Below are positions 22,480 through 34,557 of a DNA stretch of 64,000 nucleotides, piece after piece. The stretch is from Torreya grandis (Eukaryota; Streptophyta; Pinopsida; Cupressales; Taxaceae): positions 256,501-320,500 of the forward strand of contig JARHVA010003186.1 of NCBI GenBank assembly GCA_037957365.1. Reading direction: 5' to 3'. Position 1 is the first letter of the stretch. Each line of letters begins with the position of its first letter. Position numbers and translations under genes: made by a program. Under the pieces are notes generated by a model, which worked only from the letters and a program-made list of their open reading frames with translations, did not search any database and was not told the origin of the DNA.

Positions 22480-24300
22480 GAACAATATATGATGTCTCAT
22501 TAGATTAGAAGATCCTTAGAGAAACATATAGAAAATTATTTTGGGAAGGAATAGTAAGATTGTTTGACATGGAATGTTAAGGTCAGTCTTATTCATCTAC
22601 TTGACTATGTTAAAGGGGATTTGAGTCACTTAAATTTTTGCCTTTTGAATTACAGCCTATTTTTTCACTTACACATTATTTTGAAGTTGGATATCTTTTT
22701 TCATAGCCTAATTTGTGTGAATTTTTTTTTTAAAGTGTTTTGACTATCACAAATCAAAGGTGTTTCATCAATTATTCTCTTTACATACATCCATATCTTA
22801 CCCAATGCTTGCTTTAGGTTGGATCTCCTTGTATTTGACCTTAACACCTCAATTAGTTGACATTAAAAAAGTGTCAAAAACCTTTCATCTCCATTTGATG
22901 AATTTTTATGACCTTTCAAGGTTTGTACCTATAACCTCCTTTCCCAATATCTAAAAATTATCTCTAAGCCTTCTTTTTTTTTTGGACTCATCCTTTTAAC
23001 AACTATTTTGAAAAAATATTATTTTAGGGATATTTTCACTTCATGAGCAAATTGTTTCTCTTAGTGAACAAATCAAACAATATATGACAAGGTATTACCT
23101 TCAAATGGATGACTTAGCCCAAGTACTTGTGAGCTCCAATTCATCATGACTATCATAGAGTAAGGATGAACTAAACTTTGCTCTTTTACCATCAACTTTG
23201 ATTTATTATCATAGCTCATAAGACCTTGAAGGTCTTATTTTCTCCATGTTTCCTCTATTTTGAATTGATATGAATCCTTCCTTATAATTATCTTATCCTC
23301 AATATGGTCTTCTTGACTCTCAAATACTTCTCCTTTAAAATCATCCTTGAAAGGAATGAAAAATTTAAACAGTTTAGTTTCTTCTAGGACCTTTTTCGCA
23401 AGTTATATGTCTTCTAAATCCTTGAATTAATATTACTATCCTTCATAGTTATTCAGATCTCCTTCAAACTAACCTTTATCTCTTTGAAATATCACCATCT
23501 CACTCAAAATCAATTAATCACTACCTTGGTTCTAAAAACTCTACTTTTTCTTTTTCTTTGTCTTTATCTTTATCTTTTTTATTGAAATCCACTATGTATG
23601 ACTCTATCTCCTCAATGGAATACTCTTTATCTTCTTCATCTTGGATTATCATTTTAATTAACTTCCTTTTAGCTACTAGGATGTCTTCCTCAACTCCTAG
23701 GAGATCTAAATAATTTATCTCTTGCTTGGTCTATGATCCAAACATATCTTATTCTATTATAACCCCTATTATATATTCTTTTTCAACTTTTCCTTCATCT
23801 TTAAAAGACTCTATAACTTATATTTCATCATATTATTGCACTTCATCTTCATTTAATGTTAGATCATCTAACTGTATATTATATTCTTTAAGAACTTTAA
23901 GTGATTCATCTTCACTTATGCTTTCTATGAGTTTATCCATTAGAGTAATTATATCCTTATACAAAGCATCTTCATTATTTATAAAATAAGTGTATTCATT
24001 AAAAATAATATTAATAACAATACCTTGAGGCCATTTATTTTATTCAAATTTTCCTTTGCCCAAACCTACCTCTTTTATACCCACCAAGCATTTTTCCACT
24101 TTCAAGATAAAAAATCACTATATTGCCATATTCTATTATGCAATCAACTTATTAGTATTCATCATAAGAATGATACTCATGCTTGTCTTTCTTCACACCT
24201 TCAAGGTTTATGCCCTTAATTTGTGCTTCTCCTTCATTCTCCAATATTCCTACATTCACATATGACAAGATATAGTCAGATTAAAAACTTAGAGGCTTGT
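22480..24300 (-). pseudogene. Gag/N-terminal polyprotein remnant with Lys-Asp/Lys-Glu tract
   Basis: Upstream of the protease, the minus strand carries protein-like text. From 24300: KKDKHEYHSYDEY, VDCIIEYGNIVIFYLESGKM, GGYKRGRFGQRK; from about 23990: NNEDALYKDIITLMDKLIES, ISEDESLKVLKEYNIQLDDL; from about 23690: DLLGVEEDILVAKRKLIKMI, DEEDKEYSIEEIESYIVDFN, then KKDKDKDKEKEKVEF near 23550. A classic Gag core (W..F...L..RF) was not found here, so this may be the Gag C-part or linker. Charged tract function unknown. Stops and frame changes occur. Confidence 0.5.
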
Positions 24301-26659
24301 TTACCTATTTATTCTTCTCCTTAGGTTGTTTTATTAGTACCCTTAATTGTTTCCTCAATTGGCTAACTTATTCTTGTCTTATTATTTTTTTCATGAGATA
24401 TCTGAGAGGCCACTAAATTTTTTTCCTGATTCTTACCTCAAATATTTGTCTTGACTCTATAATACTTGTGTTATACTATCCAAAATTACTCTCATCATAG
24501 CTATTTACTTCTCTACATCCATCTCTTTATTCATAACTTTTCACCTATGTTTCTATGTAAAATTTCAATATCTAATCTCTTCATCTCTCTCTTTATTTTA
24601 TATTCACTCTTACCTTATCTTTATGATTTAGGCCTCACTTAGCTTACCTCTCCTTAGCAATTTTAACCTACTTTCCTATTAGAACATCACCTGGGTCTCT
24701 TCTCCTTTTGGTCCTTTTCCTAATACTACTCTTTTCTTCTCTAAGCTCTCCTTGAGATTTTTTTTTGAGATTACAAAAGTTATCTTTTTATATTCAAAGA
24801 CTATATGTATTTATGGATTTATTTCTACACCAATCTCTTACTTTATTTCACTTAAGGTTTTGAAAACCTTTCACTTTATTCCTCTTTCTCTTGAGATTAC
24901 TATCTCACCTCACAAATTCTCACTACAACCAATGAAACCTATTTTTTTCTTAAAAATCGTAAGCCAAATCAAACCTTTGTGAGGGAATTTATCTCTTACT
25001 TGTATGAACCTTTCATTGGTTCCACAAATTCTTTACCTGAACTCTCTCTTTTACTTCTTCCTTATAACTTGATCATTCAACATTTGAACAACATAAAATA
25101 TTAACCTGAATCATCAATATTAATACCAATTTTCATATTCTCAAGAGTTTTTCCTACTCTAATATTGATATAATGTAGAGGGATAGAGTTAATAAAACCA
25201 ATTTACAATTTTTTTCTTAAGCATTATACTCTAGAATCCCTTTTAAATAAATATTAAGATGGTTTGGAAAATATACAAGGTTTTAGGATTTAAAAAACAT
25301 GTTTTTAGATACCTATTAAGGGAATACATATTCATAAAAAAATTTGGGTTTGAACTCTTCAAGTAAGTCAATCAACTTCACAAGTCCCTATTGTAATTAG
25401 GTTTACTCTTTGTATCCCTTCCAAGGGATAAATCCATTTGGTTTAAACAATACAAAGGGATTAAAAACAAAATATACACATTTACAAATACCAGATATCC
25501 TATTTTAGGTTCACAATAAGTTTCAAATCTTAGTTCTTAAGGAAACCCCACTTACTTCACAAGACCTTTCTCCAATTAGGCTTAATTAGGTCTCTTATTT
25601 GACACAATATCAAATACCATAATGTATGGTCTATTATCAACTCAAAACCAACATATTATCTTAGAGGATTTTAAACCATAATATATTACCAAGTTTTAAT
25701 AAATTATAAGGGTGTAATCATAATATAATAAAGGAATTTGTATACAAAAACCCTAGGTCAAGGTTTTTTAGGCATGTGTAAGGCTAAGAGGTTATAAAAA
25801 GGTATTTTTTGAATTTTAAAGGGTTTCAAACCAATTGAAACCTAAATAATATCTACCCCAAAAATATTAACCCTTTCCCAATAGGTTTAAATTATTGAAC
25901 AACTCTCAAATGTCTATAATGAATAACTTTTACAAAATTCTAGGAATATATAAAGGACTATGTACACCTTTAGGATTATATACAATTGTTTGAGTTATTA
26001 AAAGGATAATTACTCACTAATGGTACTATAATAATTTAAAATATCATTCACATCATGTGAAAATCCTATAAAACATTCCCAATAGATAAAACATTTAAAT
26101 ATAACTCCCAAGACACCTCAATTCACTTATCCATAGACTATTTCAAATTAGGGTTTTCCAGATTTGGGTATAGTGACTTCAAACCATGAAATTAAAAGAA
26201 AAAAACTAAGATAGACAAGGAAAAACTATAAAAAATTTATCACACACCATGTTATATAAAATATATGTTTAAAATCATTTTATCACACTTAAAAATAATA
26301 TCAAATGAGTTTAAACATTCTATAAAATATTTTTTTATTCATGATCATTCTTGATCACACACTAACTATAAATAAAATTTAAACAGTCAGTATTCTTTTT
26401 GTATACTTGAATATTATTCTTAGTTTATTGAAACACTCCCATTCATCTATGTGAGAATGAATTCACCTTAAACCTCTTCATGAATTTTAAGTTCATATAA
26501 TATATTTAAATGAATTTTGCATACCCATTATAAGTTCATACTTTAACCACTAGCCTTATGAGGTATTACAAAAGGTGGTAAATAAGGAGAAAATGAAAAC
26601 TAAAGAGTGTAAAACCATTAAGACCATTATAATAACTAAAATACACCTAGAAACAACAA
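24301..26659. other. Unassigned AT-rich stretch between two retroelements
   Basis: Few readable protein patterns. Plus-strand short frames at 24752-24982 and similar look like the complement of decayed minus-strand Gag leader. From 25100 to 26600 the DNA has LTR-like texture (repeated CCTATT, short poly-A runs), but no direct-repeat partner, primer site or polypurine tract was seen. Confidence 0.35.
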
Positions 26660-26664
26660 AATCC
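26660..26664. repeat. Target-site duplication, left copy (AATCC)
   Basis: Immediately left of the 3' LTR. Identical to 32534-32538. Confidence 0.9.
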
Positions 26665-26958
26665 TATTAATAATGGTAAAGGAATTCCAACCCAATAATT
26701 TTAATTATTAATAATAAAACATCACACAAGGAAGCTATAGATATGATATGCAAAAAAAGGCAAATCAAATATTATTTGGAATGAATCACGTTATTACAAT
26801 AGATAAGATCTTGCATAAATACGTAAGGCAAAATACTAAACTACCATAACTGGCTAATGTGGGATAAATAATCACATAGGAAAAACTCACCAAAAGACAA
26901 AATATCAAGTTAATATACTAGTAAACAGTATAAATTGCATGAAATACATACTCTAACA
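26665..26958 (-). repeat. Copia 3' LTR (294 bp)
   Basis: On the plus strand it begins TATTAATAATGG (TG decayed to TA) and ends ACTCTAACA. Shared blocks with the right LTR: AACCCAATAAT, AAACATCACACAAGGAA, CTATAGATATGATATG, CACATAGGAAAAACTCAC, AAAGACAAAATATC. Confidence 0.93.
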
Positions 26959-26972
26959 AACCCTCTCAAGTG
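26959..26972 (-). promoter_or_regulatory. Polypurine tract of the copia element
   Basis: The minus strand reads CACTTGAGAGGGTT directly before the 3' LTR (TGTTAGAG...). This primes plus-strand DNA synthesis in retrotransposition. Confidence 0.75.
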
Positions 26973-27149
26973 AAACTAGTGGCTAACAAAATCTAAAAAA
27001 TAAATAGTAGCATATCCATAATATGAGTCCCAACAAGTAGTCATGATAAGGTACTTATGTACATTATGTATCCATGAAGAGAATATGGAATATGTCCTCA
27101 TGAATACCCCATAAGGATAAATTCTAAAACCCCAAACATGCCATGCAAT

Positions 27150-27960
27150 TCAAAGAATTTAGGTGATGCAAAAGGCTTCATGAAGATGTTTGCAACCTTC
27201 TGCTAAGTTGAAATATACTCCAAGATAAGAATTCCATCATTAATGTGTTGATGAATGAATTTCATATGAACCTTAATGTGCTTGGTCTATTAATGATCAA
27301 CTGGGTTGTGAGATATATCAATTTCACTCTAGTTGACATATCAAATTATAGTGGGTGAATCCTATGTGAAGCCAAACTCTATCAACAACTAATGAATCCA
27401 AAGAAACTATTGACTTGTTTTAACTATTATCCTATACTCAACCTCTATAGATGAAAGTGAAATAGCTTTCTAATTTTTACACAACCAAGTAATAGGTTAA
27501 TAACTAAGATAAAATATGTAGATATAAGTGGAACACATATCATCAAGAGAACCTACCCAATCTAAATCACTGTAGCCAACTAGTTGAGTAGAACCCCTAG
27601 TGTAATGTAATCCAAAATGAGTAGTTCCTCATAGATATCACAAAATCCTCTTGGAAACCTCCTAATTACTATCATGAGGGTCATGTGTAAACCTAGATAT
27701 AATCCCAACTAAAAATTAAATGTTAGGGTATGGGTCAAATACATAAGAATCCCAACCATCTACCTATATAATGTAGGATCATAAAGTGGAGTAGTAAAAG
27801 TGGAAATGAGAGTCACTCTAGATTGAAAAATAGGACTTGGATTGTAATCAACCATGCCAAAATGCTAAATAATATCAAGGTTATACTTATACTAACTCAA
27901 ATAGATCCCTGTATCTAACTATGAAATCTATAAACTAAGGAAGAAACCCAAAAGACTAAT
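27150..27960 (-). pseudogene. Copia RNase H and pol C-terminal remnant
   Basis: Downstream of RT on the minus strand and upstream of the polypurine tract. The complement of 27240-27330 gives the H-I-K-x-H-x-H-F-I-R-D type ending (plus strand GTGTTGATGAATGAATTTCATATGAACCTTAATGTG), and the plus-strand word CAACTAGTTGAGTAGAACCC (27578 on) fits the copia G-Y-S-D-x-D-W-A-G region. Stops are frequent. The assignment rests on position plus these motifs. Confidence 0.6.
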
Positions 27961-28570
27961 ATCTATCATGTCAAAGTATGCTTAAAGTGTCTGATGAATA
28001 TTCTAAATCTGAGATGAAGAGCTACCTATGAGAAGTAAATCGTCAACATAAAAGACTAGATTAACAATGTCCTCCCCAATATGCTAAATATACACTATGG
28101 GATTAGAGTGGAAGTGAACAAAGCCAATGAAAATAATAAATGAATCCATCTTCTCATACTAAGCTTGAGGGCCTATTTGAGACCATAAAGAGACCTCCTA
28201 AGTTGATAAATAAAAGAATAATATTGAACAAATAAGGTAGGCTAATCCATATAGATTTCCTTATGAAAGAAATCACTCTTAACATCCATCTAATATAATA
28301 TCCAAACCTATGATTCATTAAGAGAAAGTAAAAATAAAATAGAATCCATATTTGAAATAAGTGCAAAGGTTTTGGAATATTCAATACCTTTGACTTGTAA
28401 GAACCCCTTTACAACAAGATGTGTCTTATACTTTTCAATGAACCCATCAAATACATAATTAGTGCAGTAAATCCACTTGCATCTAACCAGATTTCTTCCC
28501 TTAGAAAGAGTTACCAAATCCCAAGTGTGATTATTCATCAATGAAGAATACTCATTTTTCATCACATCAT
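27960..28570 (-). pseudogene. Copia reverse transcriptase remnant with intact YVDD
   Basis: The open piece at 28565-28308 reads MMKNEYSSLMNNHTWDLVTL, GRNLVRCKWIYCTNYVFDGF, EKYKTHLVVKGFLQVKG, SKTFALISNMDSILFLLSL. These are the opening blocks of the copia RT family (RVT_2): E-x-x-S-L-x-x-N-x-T-W-x-L-V, C-K-W-V-Y, Y-K-A-R-L-V-A-K-G, F-A-P-V. The active site reads FYVDDLLLIGSSS, with the YVDD codons at 28039-28050. The stretch between is frame-shifted at about 28310. Clear family match. Confidence 0.9.
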
Positions 28571-29379
28571 CTTAGTCCTATATCCAATAAGCTTATGAAA
28601 AATACTGTGGATCCCCATAGAATGCCTAACATAAAATTATAGTACTTATAAAATGTGTATGATGATGTCAAGTAGGTTCAAGATCCTAAATCAAAGGTGA
28701 TTCCTCAAAAAATATATTACTTACCCACCTAAGCATAGTGGAAACATCAGTGTGAACAAGATCTTCATCTTCTATAACCTCCTCAAGAAAATCTTAAACT
28801 TGCTCCTCAAAGAATAAATCCTTGAGAGGAGGTGAATCATCAAAAGAAGTAGGCATGTAATAATATGAAGAGTCATGAGATGTGATGTGCTCATCAAACT
28901 ATAAATGAGTTAAAAAATGAACATCATGAGTATTAGGATCTAAAATATGATAAGCTCTCATGTCCTTATAATACCTTATAAAAACCAAAGGTTTGATCTT
29001 ATCCAATACTTTCCTTTTCTTATTTAGTAAAAATTCTAATGAAAGTCTCCCAAAGACTTGGAAAAATGAGACATCAAGCTTGGTTCTAGACCAAACCTCC
29101 TCTAGATTTATATGCTCAATTTCTCAATGTGTTATGCATTTATGAATGTAGTTCACATAGTTAACTACCTAGGCTCAATAGATAGGAGGTAAATCCCATG
29201 AATGCATCATGTAGTTGGCCATATCCTTCAAAGTTTGGTTCTTCATTTCTATTAATCCATTATTTTTTGGAGTATGTGTAATAGAATCTTGGTAAATAAT
29301 ACCATGGACTACCAAAAAATTAGAGAACTCTCAATTGAATTACTCCCCCCATTATCTATATGAAGCTTCTTAGTGCAAC

Positions 29380-29760
29380 GTGATGACTATTTATTGACAA
29401 AATCCTTAAAGACTTTGAAGTAAGCAAAGACATCACTCTTGTATTTGAGTAAATAAACCCAAGTATTCTTTAATAAATTATCAATGAAGGTAAGTGTATA
29501 CTTATCTCCATTGAAAAGAGTAGGAAATACCATCAAATCACTATGCACAAGCTCAAGCAGTGAAAAAGCTCTCATGGACATGCCCTTAGGAAATAGATCC
29601 TAATGTTATTTACCCAATGCAAAACTAGGGTAAACTCCATCAAGACATGAATATTTAGGAATAAGTTCTACCATACTATGAGTGCTCAACTCCTTCAAAT
29701 ATTTATAGTTTAGGTGTCCAAATCTCTCATGCCAACGTTGACTCTAAGATACTACATGAG
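29380..29760 (-). pseudogene. Copia integrase remnant
   Basis: The open piece at 29581-29387 reads LLELVHSDLMVFPTLFNGDK, YTLTFIDNLLKNTWVYLLKY, KSDVFAYFKVFKDFVNK. The first catalytic Asp (H-S-D) is present; the family's T-F-I-D-D has become T-F-I-D-N. Upstream, to 29760, is the zinc-binding pre-integrase region with H-x-x-L-x-H-like spacing degraded by stops. Downstream to 28600 the core and C-terminal part are hard to read. Confidence 0.85.
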
Positions 29761-30231
29761 AAAATAAACACATCCCTATAGGAGGAATATCATCAAAACA
29801 TTAAACATAATATAGTATATATCTATGATAAACAACACTATATCAAATTAGTGTGTGTGGCTCTAACAAATCTCAAACTTCAACCCCTATCATGTGAAAG
29901 TCACTGTATTACCCTAACTAGAATGGAAAATCTAATACACTAAAAGTATATTCGTGGTGATGTCTGTAACATATAATGCATCATTGATGCAGACACCATA
30001 TAGTTGTATGTTTCCCTTCCCATTAAAATAAATAAAGTAATAATATCCAACCTTGATGTTGGTAGTGGAATGCAGACCAAGTGATACAAAGGAGTCCTTT
30101 GAAGAAGTCATATGTTGTGAAGCACCTAAATCTGGAACCCAACTATCTAAAATAGTTAACTATGATGTCCCAACAACATTAAGTGATTTCCCATGATCAT
30201 GAGATGGTGAAGGAGTGAAAATAGACATCTT

Positions 30232-30483
30232 TTATTTCCTAATGACATCCTCTAGGGCTTGCATTCTCTTGAAACACCTATACTCTTCATGACTAGTCCC
30301 CCCACAATAAGAGCAAGATAGGTTAGACTTATTCTTGGATTTGGAAGATGGTTTGGGTTTAGATGTTTTCTTAAAATGCCGCTCCCCCCCACCCTTTAAA
30401 TTAGTCCACATTTTGAATGGAGAATCATACCCATAAAAATTAAACAAAATACTATCACTCAAATGTCCCCCAATCAAGCCCAT
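30232..30483 (-). pseudogene. Copia Gag C-terminal fragment with intact CCHC knuckle
   Basis: An open frame of 83 codons. After a Lys/Ser-rich basic stretch (KKTSKPKPSSKSKNKSN) comes CSYCGGTSHEEYRC, an intact C-x2-C-x4-H-x4-C nucleic-acid-binding knuckle, then FKRMQALEDVIRK. Part of the usual Gag core is seen before it only as LIGGHLSDSILFNFY. The knuckle survives although the rest of the element is heavily decayed. Confidence 0.85.
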
Positions 30484-30529
30484 ACATTCTTCAAACTTAC
30501 ATTGATGCTGAAAATTTTCAAAGTCACAT

Positions 30530-32238
30530 GTAAATTGTGGTTATGTTTCATTCATTAGGGACCATAATATTTTGTAATTTATGTTTATTTCCATTCAAGG
30601 TCTCCATTTATATTAATTATTTGTATTAAAAGACTCATAATGGTTAATACCATAATTATAATCCATGCTAACTAATTAATCACTAAGAGTAGAAAGAATG
30701 CAAAGGGTGCATACAATCAGCACAAAAATAACCCCCAAAAATATTATATTAGAGGACCCCCCCCCACAATTTGGCACTTTATAAAAGTAGTGAATTTTTT
30801 AAATTTAATGGCACCAATGGATAGAAAATCAAAAAACATACACTTTTGAAAAAAATAAAACTCAAATCTGAGTTACGATTCAAAAGTTACAAGCATTTGA
30901 TTTCCCATAAAATGGATCAATGCACTAAAAATTTCACTATAATCTAGAATTTGTGACAAAATTAGTAAATAGCATAGTCTTCCAACAACTCATTGGAACC
31001 AAAATTGAACCATAGAATTAGAAATGTCAATTGACATGAAAAAATATCCTCCTGATTAATGCTATGTTTGCACAAGAAAACTATGCTTCCTCTTGAGGCA
31101 AAAAATCAGCTTGTAAAAGCAAAAAATTGAATGAAGAGGCTAATTTTTTGAGAGAAAAAGGAAAAATATTGTTATCTTTGCTCCAGATCCTTCCAAGGAA
31201 GATGCAAACTAACATATCTAGATAAGTTAAAGGATAAGAACTCTAATGTCAAGTTTTCTTCAAATTTGATCAAATCTTTGAAAGAAAAGATGGTGCCAAT
31301 TCAGAAAAGGATGCCTAGCCAGAAGAATGGACACTTGCAAGTAAAAAGGTAGCTCTGGTATTTCAAAACAATAATATAAAATCTAAGCAAGATAAATAAT
31401 GATATCAATGAAAGAACATATTTGGAATGGCACCTTTTTTGAAGTCACCTTTGGACAGATCTTAGCAGATTTCAATAGAAAATCATGCAAAGATCTCTAA
31501 CACCAAAGTTTTTCTCACAATATGAAATGCCTTAGATAGATATATCTAAAATTCCACTTGTAACTTGACACCAAACATGTAGATAAAATTCCCTATATAG
31601 ATTTGGCATAAAACAAAAAACAATTAAAAAAAGGTAGAATAAGATGCCAAAGTGAAAATTCCATAGCTAATATCTCAACGCAATAGGCCAAAAACAAATA
31701 TAAAAAAGACAATGCAATATATTTCAATGCCTAGTCAAGACAAATTTGAAACTCCTCAAATAAACTCTCGATCTTTGTAACTCTTTAACACATCTATACA
31801 CAACCTAAAAAAATCTAAAAATAGGTACTTATGTATATCTAAAATGAAAAAATAGATCTTACAATCCAAATCAGTATCAGTCTTAAAATTCAAGCACTAA
31901 TTTTAGTAGATATTGAGAAAAAAAATGGTACCAAACTTCTATTCTAGAATGGAACCAATGCCACCTCTCTCAAATTTGATATGCCAAGCTTTGATAGATC
32001 TGGTGAAAAGAAGTAGATCTCCACATGAAGCTTGAAAGCAAGAGCTTCAAAAATAATTAAAAAAATTAAAATATTTGAAAAGTATTGAAAAAAGGCACCA
32101 AAGGGAACCAATATCTCCTTGCACGCTTCTCTTCTACACTTTCTCTCCATGACAAGGAAGAAGTAATGATAAGGGAAGCGAAAGAATTTTTTGGAAAATT
32201 ACAAGGTAAAAATGGTTGCAACTTGTTTAGGGATCTAT
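30530..32238 (-). other. Copia leader region, Gag core not recognised
   Basis: This ~1.7 kb between the 5' LTR and the Gag C-part should hold the primer site and Gag N-part. I cannot read a Gag core. The site next to the LTR (GGATCTA before TGTTAGG at 32239) is a worn version of an iMet primer-site junction at best. A short open piece at 32150-31944 is rich in Phe, Leu and Ile and resembles no domain. Words such as GGTGCCAATTC, GGTACCAAAC and GGAACCAATGCCA recur, hinting at an old internal duplication or a foreign insertion. Confidence 0.4.
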
Positions 32239-32533
32239 GTTAGGAATGGTAAAGGCATTCCAACCCAATAATCCAAAGTGTTAACCACAAAACATCACAC
32301 AAGGAATCTATAGATATGATATGAAAAAACATGGAAAATATTATATTATTCAGAATGAAGCATGCTAGTATAATAGGAAAACTCTTTCATAAATAGACAA
32401 GGTTAAATACTGAACTAGCCTAACTTGCCAATGTGAGATAAATATTCACATAGGAAAAACTCACTAAAAGACAAAATATCTAGTTAATACACTAGGAAAC
32501 ATGAGAAAATGTGTGAATGAAATACTCTACCAA
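32239..32533 (-). repeat. Copia 5' LTR (295 bp)
   Basis: On the plus strand TGTTAGGAATGGTAAAGG ... GAAATACTCTACCA. Partner of 26665-26958. Its outer edge is followed at once by AATCC. Confidence 0.93.
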
Positions 32534-32538
32534 ATCCA
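32534..32538. repeat. Target-site duplication, right copy (AATCC)
   Basis: Directly right of the 5' LTR and identical to 26660-26664. Confidence 0.9.
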
Positions 32539-32599
32539 TCCTTAACACCTAATAAAAATAAGAAAAAAACCATAAAAACTACATAAGAATTTCAAATAT

Positions 32600-33060
32600 T
32601 TGAAATGGTAGATTTGGTGAGAAAATGCCAAATGGGACCAAATTAAAATTTGAAACTAATATAACACTTATATCCTATGAAAATCATTACTATAGACCAC
32701 TTAAGACTGAAAAGACTCAATTAAAATCCAAAATTTGACAAACTATTGTTTTAAAGTGATGTTCCTACATCAATTAAGCATATGGCCTATATAATATAGT
32801 GAATCGACTATACATCTTCTAAAAAATAGAATTTAAATTCCTAATGGGATCATTTGGTTCTCTCTTGATGTAGATAAATTATTTTTATAACACACTTGGG
32901 TTAATAACTTGCCCAAAATGGGCCAAGAACATGTTATTAAATTGGTCCCAAGTCATAATTTAGATTTTAGGTAGGTTTAGGAATTAATCATAGATCGCAT
33001 CCATAAAAGTGAATGTGAAAAGTTTAACATCCTCACTTTCTACATCTAGGGTCTATAGAC
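32600..33060 (-). pseudogene. Gypsy Gag core remnant
   Basis: The minus strand reads FTFTFMDAIYD, FLNLPK, IMTWDQFNNMFLAHFGQVIN, then IKREPNDPIRNLNSIF and KMYSRFTI. This is the retrotransposon Gag core (A-x-x-W-F-x-x-L-P, S-I-x-x-W-x-x-F-x-x-x-F-L-x-x-F, then K-R-E-x-x-E-x-V-x-x-F-x-x-R-F). It follows, on the same strand, the unrecognised protein of 34558-37690, so it may be gag of the same element. The copia element at 26665-32533 inserted just downstream, which may have cut it from its pol. Confidence 0.65.
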
Positions 33061-33462
33061 TATCTTTGTATGAGTTCATATATTATTCAGTGGTATGCCC
33101 CACCCCTGACATGAACCATGGGTGGTATCTTTCTATTTTTATAGATAAGTCATAAATAACATTAGGAATATTAATGGTAGACATGACCAACCTTGTCATA
33201 GGTTAAACCATAGGTAAGGGTCTGTAAGGGGTGTACTGAGAGTTGGATCTAGTCAGGGTAACCAAAGATCTCAAATTCCCTCTAGCAAATCTGATTCTAA
33301 TATGGATTTATAAGGGTAAGATTATCAATTACCTAGGACTAGCTTGAGATCTAATGATCTACATATTAGGCTCTAGGTTTCTATTGGTTTTGATAGTAGC
33401 TTAAAACTTTGTTAGTTAATGAGAAGGGTCACCATCCTTCTATAACCAATTATTTTTCATGC
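33061..33462. other. Unassigned spacer upstream of the Gag remnant
   Basis: Possibly the Gag N-part on the minus strand (NRKIPPMVHVRGGAYH-like text at 33090-33140), but the frame is broken and the match is weak. Confidence 0.3.
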
Positions 33463-34557
33463 CAATATCTCATTCTCCCAAATGAACCTATTAGATTAGG
33501 TACACTAAGTGAGCTTGGGAATGATTGGGGGACTTTCACTATCTTATTTTAGGATTTCTTTTGAGATAATCTAGGGAAAGATATGAATATATTAGGATCC
33601 AATAAATAAATTTATTAGAAAATCTCCAAGACATGTAACGCTACCACCAAGGGTCTAATTCCTGTAATCTCATTGACACATATCTTCTTAACAACTAGTT
33701 AACTAGTCTTAGTGGGTTTATCATCGAGCCCAACTTTACTTCACTTCATAATTTCAAAATAAAGGTAAAAGGATCATTTGATAATAAACAAATATCCAAG
33801 ATAAATAAGGTAAGGTAGAAAATAAAAATCTCTAGGTTACAAAATAGTATCAATGCTTGAGAAATAAAGGCGTGCCCAACTATATTTATACTACTGTATG
33901 TCAAGTTTCAAAAAATAACAAACTCAAATCATATAGGGTAGAATATCAAAGGGGAGTATTAAATTCTTAATTATAAAATCCTTATATAGGTAAACCTAAA
34001 ACTTGTTTCTAAATACACAAATATTTTTGAGGGTTTATGGGAAACATAAGAAATCAATCAATAAATGAGAATAACTTAAATCCCATTATAATTAGTGCAT
34101 ACACATAAATACAATATATTATTCAATTACTTAAAACTAATTTATTCAATGAACTAGAAAATTTGGAATACATTCACCAAAAAGATAAGAAATTGTATTA
34201 ATCTCTTGAGTGTTTAATTACAAAAGTGTCAACCCTAACAAAATAGATGCATAACGACATATATAAGAGAGATGGGACTTGCCTCCTAGTAGCATGAGAT
34301 CTCAATCTTGTCCATCATGACCCAAAACAATTACAATAAACCAATGGTTACAGCCATAGTCATAGAAAACATAATAAAGAGAGAAGGATATGGTGACATA
34401 TTGGCACATGTTTCACTTAAGCCCATAGAGAGAATCATTTTTTTCTCAATGGTGGACCAATTCTTAGTTTTTTCTAAGCACATTGTTTTTATTTGAATTA
34501 TTTATCTATAAATGTATCTTCTTGATTGATTTTTTTAGGTTGACATGTGGCTATCAT

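Larger units (their letters stand above)
18390..24300 (-). mobile_element. Ty3/gypsy Tat-like retrotransposon, coding region, decayed
   Basis: On the minus strand the order is Lys/acidic N-part (24300-22480), protease (22470-21990), spacer, RT (20900-20100), RNase H (20100-19600), integrase (19420-18390). Integrase downstream of RNase H is the gypsy order. Motif wording (DIIGM, SSNYYP.GNG, AKIGGY-like) is that of Tat-like plant gypsy elements. Every domain is interrupted by stops. I could not find a matching LTR pair, so element ends are unknown. Confidence 0.82.
26665..32533 (-). mobile_element. Full-length Ty1/copia element with both LTRs and target duplication
   Basis: Direct repeats at 26665-26958 and 32239-32533 bound a minus-strand copia pol. 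The 5-bp sequence AATCC flanks both outer ends (26660-26664 and 32534-32538), a perfect target-site duplication that fixes the boundaries. The polypurine tract lies next to the left LTR, as required for minus orientation. Readable internal parts: CCHC knuckle, integrase, RT with intact YVDD. LTRs differ at roughly a quarter to a fifth of sites by eye, so the insertion is old. Confidence 0.93.

Noticed and set aside
31944..32150. 68-codon minus-strand frame near the copia 5' LTR considered as Gag start
   Set aside because: It lacks the copia Gag start pattern (F-x-G-x-x-Y/F-x-x-W) and any Gag core block; left as leader.
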